DNA from: Proteles cristata cristata
Lineage: Eukaryota; Chordata; Mammalia; Carnivora; Hyaenidae
Length of the DNA: 64,000 nt
Direction of reading: 5' to 3'
NCBI GenBank assembly: GCA_017311185.1
Contig: JAESUZ010003165.1
Coordinates: forward strand, 806,001-870,000
The notes beneath the pieces are model-generated. The model was not told the DNA's origin, searched no databases, and worked only from the letters and a program-made list of their open reading frames with translations. The translations under genes were made by a program, and so were the position numbers. Positions 25,318 to 37,721 of this stretch are shown here, one piece after another (position 1 is the stretch's first letter; each line of letters begins with the position of its first letter).

Positions 25318-26911
25318 TTGGTGTAAATATCTCAATTGGTTTGACATCCACTAACACTGTATTTCAGACTGGACTAATCTAAGCTAAGCTAAAATCAGAC
25401 TTTACTGAAAGAAAGAATGAAAAAAGTATGTGTTTGCGGAAAGATAAAGGAGGAGGCAGAGCGCTTCCTAGGAAGGTGGGCCTGGGTGGGCCACACAGTG
25501 GGGCCTACTGTGCAGCCAGAAGGAAGTGGTAAGGGCGTTGGAAAACGGAACAGAAAAGTAAGGGGCAGGGTGCCTAAAACAAATTTCTCCTTGGCAGTAT
25601 AGCCTGCTAAAGACCAGTTAGGACATGGCTTTTTCAAAAAAAATAGAATTAACCCCTACTATCATCGTACTTTGAAAAGCCTGCAGTAACAGAACAGGAG
25701 AACAAGATAAGAGATTTATTTAGCAGCTTCTCAAATCCTATGACCACTTTCACTTGAGAATGTGATCGTCTATCCTTGCAAAAAAAAAATTTGACCCATA
25801 ATACATGGGCAGTTTCCAGGCCAGGTTGCAAACAGAAAAGATGTACTAAAATATTTTTTAGTGGGATTTTGCTGCCCACATGTTTCTGTAAAGATTCCAT
25901 CTTGGGAGCAATGGGAAGAAATGGAAGACATGAAGCATTTAGAGCTCCTCAGAGATACCTACCTGCATACATGGAAATACTAATAATTAACAGAGTCCAA
26001 ACTAAAAACAACAACAACAAATGAGAAAGACCTTCAAATTCAAAGCCAACTGTTTCTATAAGCTTGTCTACTTGTCTTCGTATAAAGAGGTTTGAAATTG
26101 CCAGTTGGGACTATATTTTAGTATTTTGCTGTTTGTGTGTTGTAATTTATTACCTCTAAATTTTAAAAAGAAAAAAAGGTGGAAGTTTTTTGCTTTTTAT
26201 CTAAGTCATATCATACCATATCAGCTGTTCTGAAAGTATGCCTTGAGACTAAAATCTGTTCAGTGACTTATGCAGTCAGAACTATTTTCCTAGTAATAAG
26301 ATATGATTTGGTTTTTTTGACTCTAATTCTATCATGAATGTACAGTGGAGTTTTCCAGAGGTGACATGGCATGTGATGACATCATCGTTCTGGTGGCTAA
26401 TGGAATGTATGCTTGTGTGTTCATATGTTTTCTAGAATCTTCTAAGGTATTAGGTTCCTGAAATGTGTAAACATTTGGAATATCTGCATAACTCCATGAA
26501 CCGATATTTTCAATATGACTGATGGACGACGTTACAAAGTCATGAGTAGAACATTCATTCAGAGTTTAAAACTGACCGAAGGATTTTAATATAACAGTAC
26601 AAAACATTCATGGATAGGATTTGAGAGATTCCACTTTACAACTAGCCTTTAAGAAACTACTGTGGAGTTTTGATGTAGTATCAAAGAATAACCACAATTA
26701 TCAGGAAAGAGTATTAAAATACTCCCTCTCTTTTCCAAGAACATATTTTGCTCATATATTTTCACCGAAACAACATATTACAACAAATGGCATAAAAAGG
26801 TAGAAATGAGAATCCGTTTCGGTTCTATTAAACCAGTCAATAAAGAGATCTGAAGAAAGGTAAACAATAATCCTCTCATTTTTATTTTGTTGTATAAAGA
26901 TAGTTAATTTA

Positions 26912-27122
26912 TTTTTATCTTTTATTTTTTTATTTCAGAGAGAGAGAGACAGTGTGAGCAGAGGAGGGTCAGAGAGAGAGGGAGATACAGAATCTGAAGC
27001 AGGTTCCAGGCTCTGAGCTGGCTGCCAGCACAGAGCCTGACGCGGGGCTCGAACCCACCAACTGTGAGATCATGATCTGAGCCAAAGTCAGACACTTAAC
27101 CAACTGAACCACCCAGGTGCCC
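26912..27122 (-). mobile_element. CAN-SINE, antisense, older type
   Basis: Full element ending GAACCACCCAGGTGCCCC. Target-site duplication AAAGATAGTTAATTTA at 26896-26911 and AAAGATAGTTAATTTA at 27123-27138. Confidence 0.95.
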
Positions 27123-27589
27123 CAAAGATAGTTAATTTAAATGTGTTAGGTGTGTTAATATATGTCCAGGTTGTTGTCATTTTAGATGAATACTTTTTAA
27201 TTCTCTCCAGTTTTCTTTTTAATATCAATTGATATAACTCACACAAACAAAAGCCCTTTGTGGATCTCAAAAATTTTTAAGAGGATAAAAGGATCCTCAG
27301 ATCAAAACCTTTGAGAAATAGTACATAAAATCATGAAAATTCTGATTCTCTGCCTCATGCTGACAAACTGTTGACAGGCCATTCACTATCATTCCAGGAT
27401 CCTTAGCACTAGCAATGCCTGCAGTGTCTTTTAACGCTGTACCCCCTCTGGAGAGGTTGGTTGGTTGACTTTCAATTAGGTTTTTCTCCACCTTAAAAAA
27501 AATTACGCTCTTCGCACATCAGTCCACTATTTATCATAAGGAGGATTGTCAGCTGAAACAGAACTTTCCAATTCAATAACAAAAATGTA

Positions 27590-27960
27590 GAGGCTAAATC
27601 CTACTGGGCACTTGCTGTGTATTAGGCTCTGTGCTAAGTGCTTTATTTTCATTTTCTCACTTAAACCTCTCCTCGGTACCTGTAAGTAGGGTGACCACAG
27701 TTCTGGGTTTGCCTGGGGTGGTCCTGGTCTATGCCACTTGCTGAAGCATAATTATTAATAGTATCCTCTTTCCAGCACATTCAACTTTTTTCTAGTTTGG
27801 ACATCAATTGTCTTCTCATCCGACTTGTAAAATTTATTACCCACAGTTTACAAATGAGGAAATTGAGGCCCAGTTTGAATGTCCTGCCCAAAGCACATTG
27901 CTAGTAAATCTGGGTCTGGATTCTAACCAAAGTCCATCTAGGCTTGCAGTCCAGTCTTTT
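27590..27960 (-). mobile_element. MIR relic, antisense, interrupted
   Basis: GTATTAGGCTCTGTGCTAAG at the left and CAAATGAGGAAATTGAGGCC at the right are antisense MIR. About 150 bp of unrelated sequence separates the halves. Confidence 0.75.
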
Positions 27961-28289
27961 AAGAATCACAGGAGGTCTCACAGCAATATCATTCCTGAGA
28001 TTTATGTTGAACACGACTACAGTACTAAGTTCCCCGGTAAAAGGAAGTATAACGCAGAATTTGTAATACAATTTTAAGAACAATTTCACTAGTATGACTC
28101 AGAAGCAAAAGATGTGCCTCTCCCAGGCTCATCTTCCACACGGTTCAGAACCCACACTGGCTATCAACCCTTCGCGGAAGAGCGATGTTGCCTCTGTGTG
28201 TGAGAGCGGGTGGGGATTGGAGGGTGCTGGGGGTAGAGTTCTTCCTCCTTCAGTAAAGCTGAAGGATACCTATTTATAGAGTAGGAATG

Positions 28290-28790
28290 GTGGACTGAAC
28301 TGCTAGACACCTTCCTAATATGGGTTCTCCCTGATCATAAGTATCAGAACACTGGTTCTGGTATAAATGTGCCTAGCTAAAAACTACATCTTCCAGCGCA
28401 TCTCGCAGATGAAGGACAAGAACGTATGCAGTTCTGGCCAATGAAAACTAAGTGGAACTTGTTGGATGAGGCTTCTGCAAATGCTTCTGAGAACAGAAGG
28501 CCAGTTTAACTGACCTGTACCTTTTACCCTTCACCATTACTTTTCTTTTCGTCTGGATGCAATCCTGGAGTTTGAGCGGCCATCTTGTGACTACGAAGGA
28601 ACAAGTACGGGCTAAGGATTACCAGGTGGTGGGAGGCTGGGGAGGCCTGGCTCCCCGAGGGAGGTGTTGTGGATGTGCCAAAGCAACCCTGGACTGAAGA
28701 CAAAGCTGGTAATACATTTAAGCCGTTGCTTTTCCAATTTTATTACAGCCAAACTAAATTCCCAAATACTACAGTGTGACCCCATGCTCA
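28290..28790. repeat. Possible ancient repeat, family unknown
   Basis: The phrase GAGCGGCCATCTTGTGACTA recalls an old DNA-transposon or LTR repeat, but I cannot name it. No coding frame. Confidence 0.3.
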
Positions 28791-28810
28791 TCCCACTTCC
28801 ATGATGGATA

Positions 28811-28831
28811 TCATTAATTAATTAATTAATG
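28811..28831. repeat. Short (ATTA)n run
   Basis: Five tandem ATTA units. Confidence 0.8.
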
Positions 28832-29362
28832 ACTCCTTCCTGCTCATCCTAAATATAGCCTCAGACTCCGTCTCAAAATAAATGCCTGAAACCCACACTG
28901 GAGCAGATCAGCCAGATTGCCCAGCAGCTCAGGCTCGAGAAGGACACGGTCTAAGTGTGGTTCTGCAGCCCTCACTAAAGGGCAACCGATTTAGCAGTGA
29001 CTATTTATGATAAGAGGATTTTGAGTCTGCAGGCCTTTCTCAGAGGGACGAGTATCCTTTTTCTATGGCACGAGGGCCTCATTTTGGTACCCCACGTTAT
29101 GGGGTCTTTCACTTCACTAGACCATACTCCTAGAGTCCTCTCCCTGAGGGTAAAGCCTTTCCCTCTGTGACCACTCACGTGCATTCACATTGAGGTGCCA
29201 GACCCTTCCCAGGAATGGGGGAAGAAGAGAGAAAGCTATGGTAAGAGAACCCTGGGGATTAAGCTCTTCATTCACTAAGAAAGGAATTGGAAACACAAAA
29301 GGTGTGGGGACAGGCAGTTTGAGGAATTAGTTGGAGGGAAGGGAAAGTTCAGTGATCCTCTT

Positions 29363-29556
29363 GTTTTTAATGTTTTTATTTTATTTGAGAGAGAGCCAGG
29401 AAGGGGCAGAGGGCGAGGGAGACACAGGATGAGAAGTAGGCTCTAGGCTCTGAGCTGTCAGCACAGAGCCCAGCACAGGGCTCGAACTCATGGAGCATAA
29501 GATCATGACCTGAGCTGTAGTCAGATGCTTAACCAACTGAACCACCCAGGCGCCCC
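29363..29556 (-). mobile_element. CAN-SINE, antisense, older type
   Basis: TTTTATTTTATTTGAGAGAG to ACCACCCAGGCGCCCC. Lacks most of the (CT)n. Confidence 0.92.
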
Positions 29557-29559
29557 CTG

Positions 29560-30300
29560 TGTGACGCTCTTGATTTTAATCTATACATCACGCATCACTT
29601 TTTTCTTTAAAGAAGTCTGGGGGAGACACACACACACGTATTTCAGAATAAAAGTAAAACACAAAATTTGTGATAAAATCTTAAGTTGAATCTCACAAGT
29701 AATAGATGAAAGAGATCAATGTGCAGCTCCCGTGTTCATCTTGTGCACGGCTCAGAGGCCCGTCACCAACAGCTCAGAGATGGTACCAGCAATTGAATCA
29801 TTTTTCATGCCTGTCCTGGAGCAACTTTTGTGATTATTTGGGGACCTTGGTCCAAAAACTAAGATTCACATTGTGGCGTAAAGCCATGAACATTACAGTT
29901 TGTCTTATTCTAGTTATGCCTTAGTTATAGAGATAAGTCAAATTAATACATTGAATTATATCAATTTAAAAGGGATATAACTTATTGGGATATTTTGTTA
30001 ATATGTAACTTCATAAGAATATTTACTCTTAGGAGATAGTCAGGAATATTTGGAAGTTCAAGTATAGAACAAGAATACTTTAAATTTCCAATTATATCAA
30101 CTAACAGATTTGATGGAGAAAGTACAAACACGAACAATTCATGTATGTTGTATTAAAGTTCTTATTAATGGAGTTATTATAATCTTAAGGTACACTATTG
30201 GTGACATAGATCAAATGAAATGATTTCTACCAGGACTTTTTAACTGACAGAATCTTATTTTGTTTTCAGAGCATTACAATAAAAGTATTAGACTCAGAAT
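29560..30300. other. Unique-looking upstream DNA, no gene seen
   Basis: AT-rich sequence with no repeat, RNA gene or coding frame that I can support. Confidence 0.45.
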
Positions 30301-30309
30301 TTAACAATC

Positions 30310-31325
30310 GATTCACCTTTATGTTTATGGTCAAATGATTTTCAACAAGGGTGCTAAAACAATTCAATGGGGAAGAATTGTCTTTTCAACAAATGGTGCT
30401 GAGACCACTGGGTAGCCACATACAAAACCATATAGTCGGACCCCAGTCTCATACCTAATACAAAAATTAACACAAAATGAACTAGAGACCTAATATAAGA
30501 GCTAGAACTCTAAAACTCTGAGAAGAAAACATCCAAATAAATATTTGCAGCATCGGATTATACAAAACCTCAGATGAAACACCAAGAACACAAATGACAA
30601 AAGGAAAAAAAGATAAATTGGACATAACATGATTTAAAAGCTTTATGCTTCAAATGACAACATCAATAAAGTGAAACCGCTCATATATACATATATATAT
30701 GTTAAGGGACTTGAATCTAGAATATATAAAGAACTCCGACAACTCAATATTGGAATGAAAAAAAAAACCCAATTTTAAAATGGCTAAAGGATCCAAATAG
30801 ACTCTTCTCCAAAGAAGATACAGATAGCTGAAAAAGGACATGAAAAGATGCTCAACATCATTAGCTGTTAGGGAAATTCAGATAAAAACCATAATGAGAT
30901 ACCACTTCAAACACCAGGATGGCAATAATGAATAGACAAATTTTGTCCAAAAATGTGGTGAAAATGGACCCTTCATATATTGCTGGTAATAATGTAAAAT
31001 TGGTATGTCTGCCTTGGAAAACAGTTTGGCAGTTCGTCAAAATGCTAAACATAGAATTTCATTGTGGCCCAGCAATTCTACTCCTAAGTATCTACCTAGG
31101 AGTTGTGAAAACATATCTCCATGCAAAAAGTTTTATGAGAATGTTTACAGCAGCATAATTCATAATAGCCAAAAAGTAGAAAGGGCCCAAGTGTCCATCA
31201 CTAGATGAATAGATAAACAACATGTGACAGATCCACACAATATAGTATTTGTCAATAATAAAAAGGAATGAATTTCTAAAATATGCTACAACATGGATGA
31301 ATTTTGAAAACATTATGCTGTATTA
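30310..31325 (+). mobile_element. L1 ORF2 end and 3'UTR, sense
   Basis: TGATTTTCAACAAGGGTGCT, CTTTTCAACAAATGGTGCTG, TATAAAGAACTCCGACAACT and CAGCAATTCTACTCCTAAGT follow in L1 order. About 1 kb; no long frame. Confidence 0.85.
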
Positions 31326-31387
31326 AGCCTTAGTTTCTATCTTTTCATTGTTATCTAAAGAACAAAGTAGACAGTATTCTTTTATTT

Positions 31388-31603
31388 TATTTTATTTTTT
31401 TAAATTTATTTTTAGGAGAGAGAGAGAGACAGCGTGAGCAGGGGAAGGTCAGAGAGAGAGGGAGTGAGAGACTGTGAAACAGGCTCCAGGCTCTGAGCTG
31501 GCAGTCAGCACAGAGCCCGACGCGGGGCCCGAACCCACGAACCGCGAGATCATGACCTAAGCGAAAGTCGGACGTTTAACCGACTAAGCCACCCAGGCGC
31601 CCC
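31388..31603 (-). mobile_element. CAN-SINE, young subfamily, antisense
   Basis: Young-type tail TTTTAGGAGAGAGAGAG and GCCACCCAGGCGCCCC end. Target-site duplication ACAGTATTCTTTTA on both sides. Confidence 0.96.
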
Positions 31604-31637
31604 ACAGTATTCTTTTAAAGATTTGATCTTATTTATC

Positions 31638-31840
31638 TTTTTAGGTTTATGTATTTTGAGAGAGAGAACATGTGCACACTTGCACACAAGCAGGAGAGGG
31701 GCGAAGAGAGAAGGAGAGAGAATCCCAAGCAGGCTCCTTGCTGTCAGTGCAGAGCCCAATGCGTGGCTCAGTCTCTCGAACCATGAGATCATGAGCTGAA
31801 ATCAAGAGTCAGAAGCTTAACTGAGCCACCCAGGCGCCCC
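31638..31840 (-). mobile_element. CAN-SINE, antisense, older type
   Basis: GTTTATGTATTTTGAGAGAG to GAGCCACCCAGGCGCCCC, only about 35 bp from the preceding SINE. Confidence 0.93.
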
Positions 31841-32984
31841 ACCTTTCTATCCTTAACCCCTGCACAACATAGGCTGTACTTAATGAATATTGGGAGAATT
31901 GATTGATTGATTTTGCTGATCTATCAATTAAAATAATTCTACTGAAAGTCAACAGCTACTCTAAAAATCGTAAGTAAAAAAGTAAGTTATTTGAGATGTG
32001 TGAAGGGCTCACAAATTGACAGGAAGCTGTACTACGAAGGCTTGAATACGAGGCAAAGACCCAGATAAGTCCAGACAGCAAGGAAGCTGGGAAACGTGAG
32101 CAGGAATAGCTGAAGGACACAGCCACCTCTGTGGTAGGACACTGCTGCTTTGAGATAATGCCCCCCCTGCTGTGAATTAAACCTCATCACCTCTTTATCT
32201 TTGTGTCACTCGGTTAAGATTCAAATTTCTGGGGAAAAAAAAAAAGATCGTTGGCTCAAGATCATGTGCCCATGCAGGCTGCTAGGGTATATGGCCCCTT
32301 ACACTTTCCGAGTGGTAGAGAGGGCGTGGCCTTTCAACAAGACAGTGGGGAGATTCCCTCAAACAGGAAGAAGGGTAGGTTATGCTGCAGCCAAGAAAGT
32401 CCAGCTGTCCGTTACAGCTGTCTAGAACTAAAGCAAAGTATGTGTTCTTAAACAGAGCAGCTTGTTTCGGTGCCATGTGTGTGTTTAGGGCCCCTGGAAT
32501 GGCTTAAAAAGTCATAAAACACAAGAATGGAGCATGATGTTTTCAGAGAAACATAATCTTCATTCTGTAGTCAAATGGAATATTCAGTAATTCAGATGTG
32601 TTTATGCTAGAAGTTTTACTTAATGAAGAGCTCGGTTAAGGGTAGAAAAACTACAAAGTAGACCTCTAGAGCATCAACTGAAAAGAACTTAAAATACTTT
32701 GGGTTGCGTTATACATAAGTCACTTACTGCTCGCATCTCAATTATACCACACAGTTCTACCTTTCTGTGGAAATAGGCATGAGCCTAGAAATTCAAAGGA
32801 CTTTGAAAATTACTCAACAAAATTGTAAATGCCTATCTGAATTTTGAGGAAAATATTTACTGAGAAGCTACAAAGAACTCCGGCTCATACAATAAAGATG
32901 AAGGGTTTTTCTCAGATGAGAGAAACGAACCATCTAAGAACAAGTCTAGCATAAACCTGAAGAACCAAGAATGAAAAAGAAGTC

Positions 32985-33590
32985 TAGCCACACAAAAACC
33001 TGCACATCAGTGTTTATAGCAGCTTTAGCCGTGATTTCCAAAATGTGGAAGCAACTGAGATATCCTTCAGTTGGGTAAACCAACTGTGATACATCTGTAC
33101 AATAGAATATTACTCAGCAACGAAAAGAATTGAGCTCTCAAGCCACAAAAGACATGGAGGAGCTCAGGTTCATATCACTAAGCGAAAGAAGCCAATTTGA
33201 AGAGGCTTAATGCTGTATGATTCTAACGATACAACATTCTGGGAAAGGCAAAGCTAGAGACAGTAAAAACATCAGAGGGTCTTCGGGGAGGATGGAATAT
33301 TTTTAAGGAAGTGAACTGTTCTGTATAATACTGTAAAGGTAGATACGTGTCATTATACATTTGTCAAAATCTGTAGCATGCACAGCACAGAAACTGAACC
33401 CAATGTGAGCTGCGAACTTCAATACTAATAATGCACCCCTATCGACTCATTAACTGTAACAAGCACACCACAGTACTGCACGGTGTTAATTGAACAAACT
33501 AGGGCATGAGGAGTATATGGGACTCTGTCCATCTTGCTCAGTTTTTCTGTTAACCTAAAACTGCCCAAAAAGATAAAGTCTACTACCTTT
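32985..33590 (+). mobile_element. L1 3'UTR relic, sense
   Basis: CATCAGTGTTTATAGCAGCT, GAATATTACTCAGCAACGAA and GCGAAAGAAGCCAATTTGAA are L1 3' landmarks. Confidence 0.7.
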
Positions 33591-33783
33591 TAAAAAATGT
33601 TTATTTATTTTGAAAGAGATTTAGAACACGAGCAGGGCAGAGAGAGGAGAGAGAGAATCCCAGATAGGCTCTGTCCTCTCAGCACAGAGCCTAACGTGGG
33701 ACTCAGACTCACAAACGGAGAGATCATGGTGTGAGCGGAGATAAAGGATCAGATGCTTAGCCGACCGAGTCACCCAGGTGCCC
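33590..33783 (-). mobile_element. CAN-SINE, antisense, older type
   Basis: AATGTTTATTTATTTTGAAA to GAGTCACCCAGGTGCCC. Target-site duplication-like AAGTCTACTACCTTT / AAATCTATTACTTTT. Confidence 0.9.
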
Positions 33784-33815
33784 TAAAATCTATTACTTTT
33801 TTAGAAAGAGAAAGA

Positions 33816-34050
33816 GGCGCCTGAGTGGCTCAGTCGGGTAAGCGTCCATCCAATTTTTGGTTTCAGTTCAGGTCATGACCTCACAGTTGGTCAGTTCAGA
33901 CGCCGTGTTGGGCTCTGCGCTGCCAGCGCGGAGCCTGCTTGGGATTCTCTCTCTCTGCCCCTCCCCTGCTCTCTCTCTCTCTGTCTCTCTCCCTCTCTTT
34001 CAAATAAATAAATAAACTTTTTTAAAAAATAATAAAAATAAATAAAAATA
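33816..34050 (+). mobile_element. CAN-SINE, full length, older type
   Basis: GGCGCCTGAGTGGCTCAGTC head, CT tract and a complex A/T tail with repeated AATAAA. Confidence 0.92.
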
Positions 34051-34066
34051 AAAAGAGAGAAGCACA

Positions 34067-34178
34067 GGGGCGCCTGGCTGGCTCAGTTGATGGAGCCTGT
34101 GACTCTTGGTCTCAAGGCTGTGAGTTCGAGCCCGGCCTTGGTCATGGAGAGTAAAGGTAACTTAAAAATAAAAATCTT
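34067..34178 (+). mobile_element. Short CAN-SINE variant without CT tract
   Basis: GGGGCGCCTGGCTGGCTCAG through GACTCTTGGTCTCAAGG to an AAAAATAAAAATCTT tail. That tail is the target for the next two insertions. Confidence 0.9.
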
Positions 34179-34405
34179 GGGGCGCCTGGGTGGCGTAGTC
34201 GGTTAAGCGTCCGACTTTCGCTTGGGTCATGATCTTGCGGTTCGTGGGTTCGAACCCCGCGTCGGGCTCTGTGCTGACTGCCAGCTCAGAGCCTGGAGCC
34301 TGTTTCAGTCTGTGACTCCCTCTCTCTCTGACCCTCCCCTGCTCAGGCTGTCTCTCTCTCTCCTAGAGATAAATAAAAAATATTTTAAAAAAATAATAAT
34401 AAAAA
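34179..34405 (+). mobile_element. CAN-SINE, young subfamily
   Basis: Young-type sequence with GGCGTAGTCGG in place of GGCTTAGTCGG. Left duplication AAAAATAAAAATCTT at 34164-34178. Confidence 0.95.
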
Positions 34406-34420
34406 AAAAATAAAAATCTT

Positions 34421-34629
34421 GGGGTGTCTGAGTGGCTCAGTCGGTTAAGTGTCCAACTTCAGCTCAGGTCATGATCTCACGGTTCGTGGGTTCGAGCCCC
34501 GCATCGGGCTCTGTGCTGACAGCTCGCTTGGAGCCTGGAGCCAGCTTTGAATTCTGTATCTCCCTCTCCCTCTGACCCTCCCCTGCTCACACTGTCTCTG
34601 TCTCTCAGAAATAAATAAGAAAACATTAA
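34421..34629 (+). mobile_element. CAN-SINE, older type
   Basis: GGGGTGTCTGAGTGGCTCAG head. Preceded (34406-34420) and followed (34630-34644) by AAAAATAAAAATCTT, the same site used by the previous element. Confidence 0.93.
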
Positions 34630-35155
34630 AAAAATAAAAATCTTAAGAGAGAGAGAAGTACTTACAATTGTAACTTTGAAACTTTGAAATACTATAAATG
34701 TCTTAGTTATGTTTACCGTAGTATCTATCATACTTAAAAATTGATTGGTAGTTTCTTCACAAGTGGCAGATGAAACAGATACTGAGGAATAAAAATGATG
34801 GAGATGGACCTAAACACACAAATGAGTTTTTACTGACTGGATTAGCCTGCCCCCAAGATGAACCCCAATGATCCTCATGTCCTTTTTATTATTGTTTTAA
34901 GCCCCTAAATTTTGCAGTATTTGCTATTCAAAAATAGATAACTATTAAAATTCACTTCAACTAGAATTAAATCGATGGATACACATCACAAAGTAAAGAT
35001 CCTAAGAACACGTAAACAACCCTGGGTTTGTAGGGCTTTGGAGAGGTTTTGGACTCAGGTGTGTAGGAAGTATTACAGAGGGAAAGAAAGAGAAATGAGG
35101 CAGAATCAGAACCGTCTGAAGGTGGATAGGGAACTGACTTTGAAACACAAAATAG

Positions 35156-35381
35156 CGAGGCCCCTGGGGGGCTCAGTCGGTTGAGCGTCTGACTTGGGCT
35201 CAGATCATGATCTTGCAGTCTGTGAGTTCGAGCCCCGCGTTGGGCTCTGTGCCGACAGCTCGGAGCCTGGAGCCTGCTTCAGAGTCTATATCCCCATCTC
35301 TCTCTGCCCTTCCCCTGCTCACGCTTTGTCTCTGTCTCTGAAAAAATGAATAAAGCTTAAATAATTAAAAAAAAAAAAAAA
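35156..35381 (+). mobile_element. CAN-SINE, full length
   Basis: GAGGCCCCTGGGGGGCTCAG head. Target-site duplication GAAACACAAAATAG / GAAACACAGAATAG. Confidence 0.94.
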
Positions 35382-35689
35382 GAAACACAGAATAGTTGCC
35401 AGCCAGGTGATTACATCTGGAGGTTGGGGAGGGCAGGAGAATTCCTTTGTGGAGAACCACCTACAGAGAATTAGGGGTGTTGGGAAGGAGTTGGTATAGC
35501 AGAGAAAAGCTCTCCCTTCTGGGATGTGAGAAGTTTCCATCATAAAAACCAGCCTGTGACCTGTACTCTCCAGGGAAGCCTATCAATTGAGAATCTCCTT
35601 CTTTGTGGACAAATCATCTAGTCAGTCTTACCGTTACCTCTTTAACAAAAAAAAAAAATTCACGTCAATTTTATTATGAAATCAATTTG

Positions 35690-37440
35690 TGTATGATAAA
35701 GTAGCAAACATATAAGGCAAGTAACCACCACACAAAGAATACATCATTCACAAAAAATAAACGTTTCTCCTGCCTCTTTGCAGTCAGTTGCCACTACCAC
35801 CACCAGCCTGCCTGAGGCAACTAGTTTTCGTGTTCTAGAACTTCTGCTGAATTGAATCATAGAGTTTTCAGTACTGGCTTCTCTTGCTGGACGGAATGCC
35901 TTTTAGATTTGTCGTGTCGTAGCTCATCAGTAATTCATTTCTTTCTGTTGCTGGGTAGTACTGCCTTGAATGGATAGACCACATTGTTGATCCATTCACC
36001 TGTGGTTGGACATTCAGGTTGTTTCCAACTGGGAGCTATTATGTACAAAACTATTAAATTCACATATCTACCATTAGAATCTCATATACAATAGTTTCAA
36101 TGCTCCAAAACAAATTCTGATTCACCCATTTAGCTCTCTCCAGTTCCCCTCAAGCCTCTGGCCAATCAATCACTGATCTTTTTAATATTGCTGTAGTTTA
36201 CCTTTTCCATAATGTAATTGTATTTATAATTATACAGTAGTCTTTTCAGACAGGCATCTTTCACTTAGCAATATGTATTTAAAATTCATCCATGTCATGG
36301 GGCGCCTGGGTGGCTTAGTCGGTTAAGCGTCCGACTTTCACTTAGGTCATGATCTCGCGGTTCATGGGTTCGAGCCCCGCGTCGGGCTCTGTGCTGACTG
36401 CCAGCTCAGAGCCTGGAGCCTGTTTCAGTCTGTGACTCCTCTCTCTGACCCTCCCCTGCTCACGCTGTCTCTCTCTCTCTCTCTCTCTCCTAGAAATAAA
36501 TAAAAAAAAAATATTTAAAAAAATATAAAATAAAATAAAATTCATCCATGTCTTTTTGTGGCTTGATGGCTAATTTCTTTTTATCACTGAAAAAATATTC
36601 CTCTGTATAGATGTACCACAACTTGCTTATCTAGTCACCTATTGAAGGATATCTTAGTTGCTTCTGATTTTGAGTGATTATGAATAAAGCTGGTGATTTG
36701 TCCACAGGTTTCTGCGTAGACATAATTTTTCAAGTCAATTGGGTAAAAACCTAGGAGTGAAATTGCTGGGTCATATAATAATATTATGTCTAGACTATTT
36801 TTAGCTTTGTAAGAAACAGCCAAAGTGTTTGTACCATTTTCCGTTTCCACCACCAATGAACAAGAGTTCCAGTTCTCCACATACTCGCCAGCAACATGTA
36901 TTGTCAGTTTTTGGATTTTAACAATTCTAACCGGTGTATAGTCGTATCTTCTGGTTTTAATTTGAAGATCCCTAATGCCAAATGCTATACAGCATTTTTT
37001 CATATGTTTATTTGCTATCTGTGCATCTTCTTTGATGTGTGTGTTATTTGTGTTTTACATTTGGTGCACATTTTTACATTTTGGGTGTTTTCTTATTGTT
37101 GAGCTTTAAAAGCTCTTTGTATATTTTTCATGCAAGTCTTTTTATCAGATATGTGTTTTCCAAATATTTTTTGCCTGTCTGAGGCTTATCTTTTGATTAT
37201 CTTCCCAGAACAGATGTGTTTAGTTTTTATAAAGTACAAATTAACAAGTTTTTCTTTCATGGATCATGCTTTTGGTGTATCTAAAAAATTCACCACCAAA
37301 TCCAAGGTCAAATATATTTTCTCCTATGTCCCAAACCAGAAGTTTTATAGCTTTGCATTTTAATATTTGGTCAGTGATCCATTTTTTAGCTAATTTTCAT
37401 GAAAGGTTTATGAAATGTTCTTTAATATTTCATTTTCGTC
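35690..37440 (-). mobile_element. L1 3' region, antisense
   Basis: GATCCATTCACCTGTGGTTG, TTGTTTCCAACTGGGAGCTA, ATTGCTGGGTCATATAATAA and ACATACTCGCCAGCAACATG are antisense L1 3'UTR phrases. A SINE splits it at 36,299. Confidence 0.75.
36299..36536 (+). mobile_element. CAN-SINE, young subfamily
   Basis: Young-type sequence. Target-site duplication AAAATTCATCCATGTC at about 36281-36296 and 36537-36552. Confidence 0.97.
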
Positions 37441-37442
37441 AG

Positions 37443-37675
37443 GTTTTTTTTGTTGTTTATTTTTGACAGAAAGAGAGAGAGAGAGAGAGCATGATCAGAG
37501 AAGGGGCAGAGAGAGAGCAAGACACATAATCCAAAGCAGGTTCCAGAGTATGAGCTGTCAGCACAGAGCTGGAGTCAGGGCTTGAACAGGGCTTGAACTC
37601 GCGAACTGTGACATCATGACCGAAATTGTATGAGCTTAAGTCAATGTTTAACCAACTGAGCCACCTAGGTGTCCC
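37443..37675 (-). mobile_element. CAN-SINE, antisense, older type
   Basis: TTGTTTATTTTTGACAGAAA to GAGCCACCTAGGTGTCCC. An internal GGGCTTGAACAGGGCTTGAA duplication is present. Confidence 0.9.
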
Positions 37676-37721
37676 CCATTTCCTTCAATTTATTGCTAGT
37701 ATTTGGAATTACAGCTGCTCT

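Noticed and set aside
33590..34650. Regularly spaced repeats that could look like an array
   Set aside because: Each unit is a separate SINE with its own tail and flanking duplication; CRISPR arrays do not apply to a mammalian genome.
36635..37003. 122-codon minus-strand frame
   Set aside because: Lies entirely within antisense L1 3' sequence.
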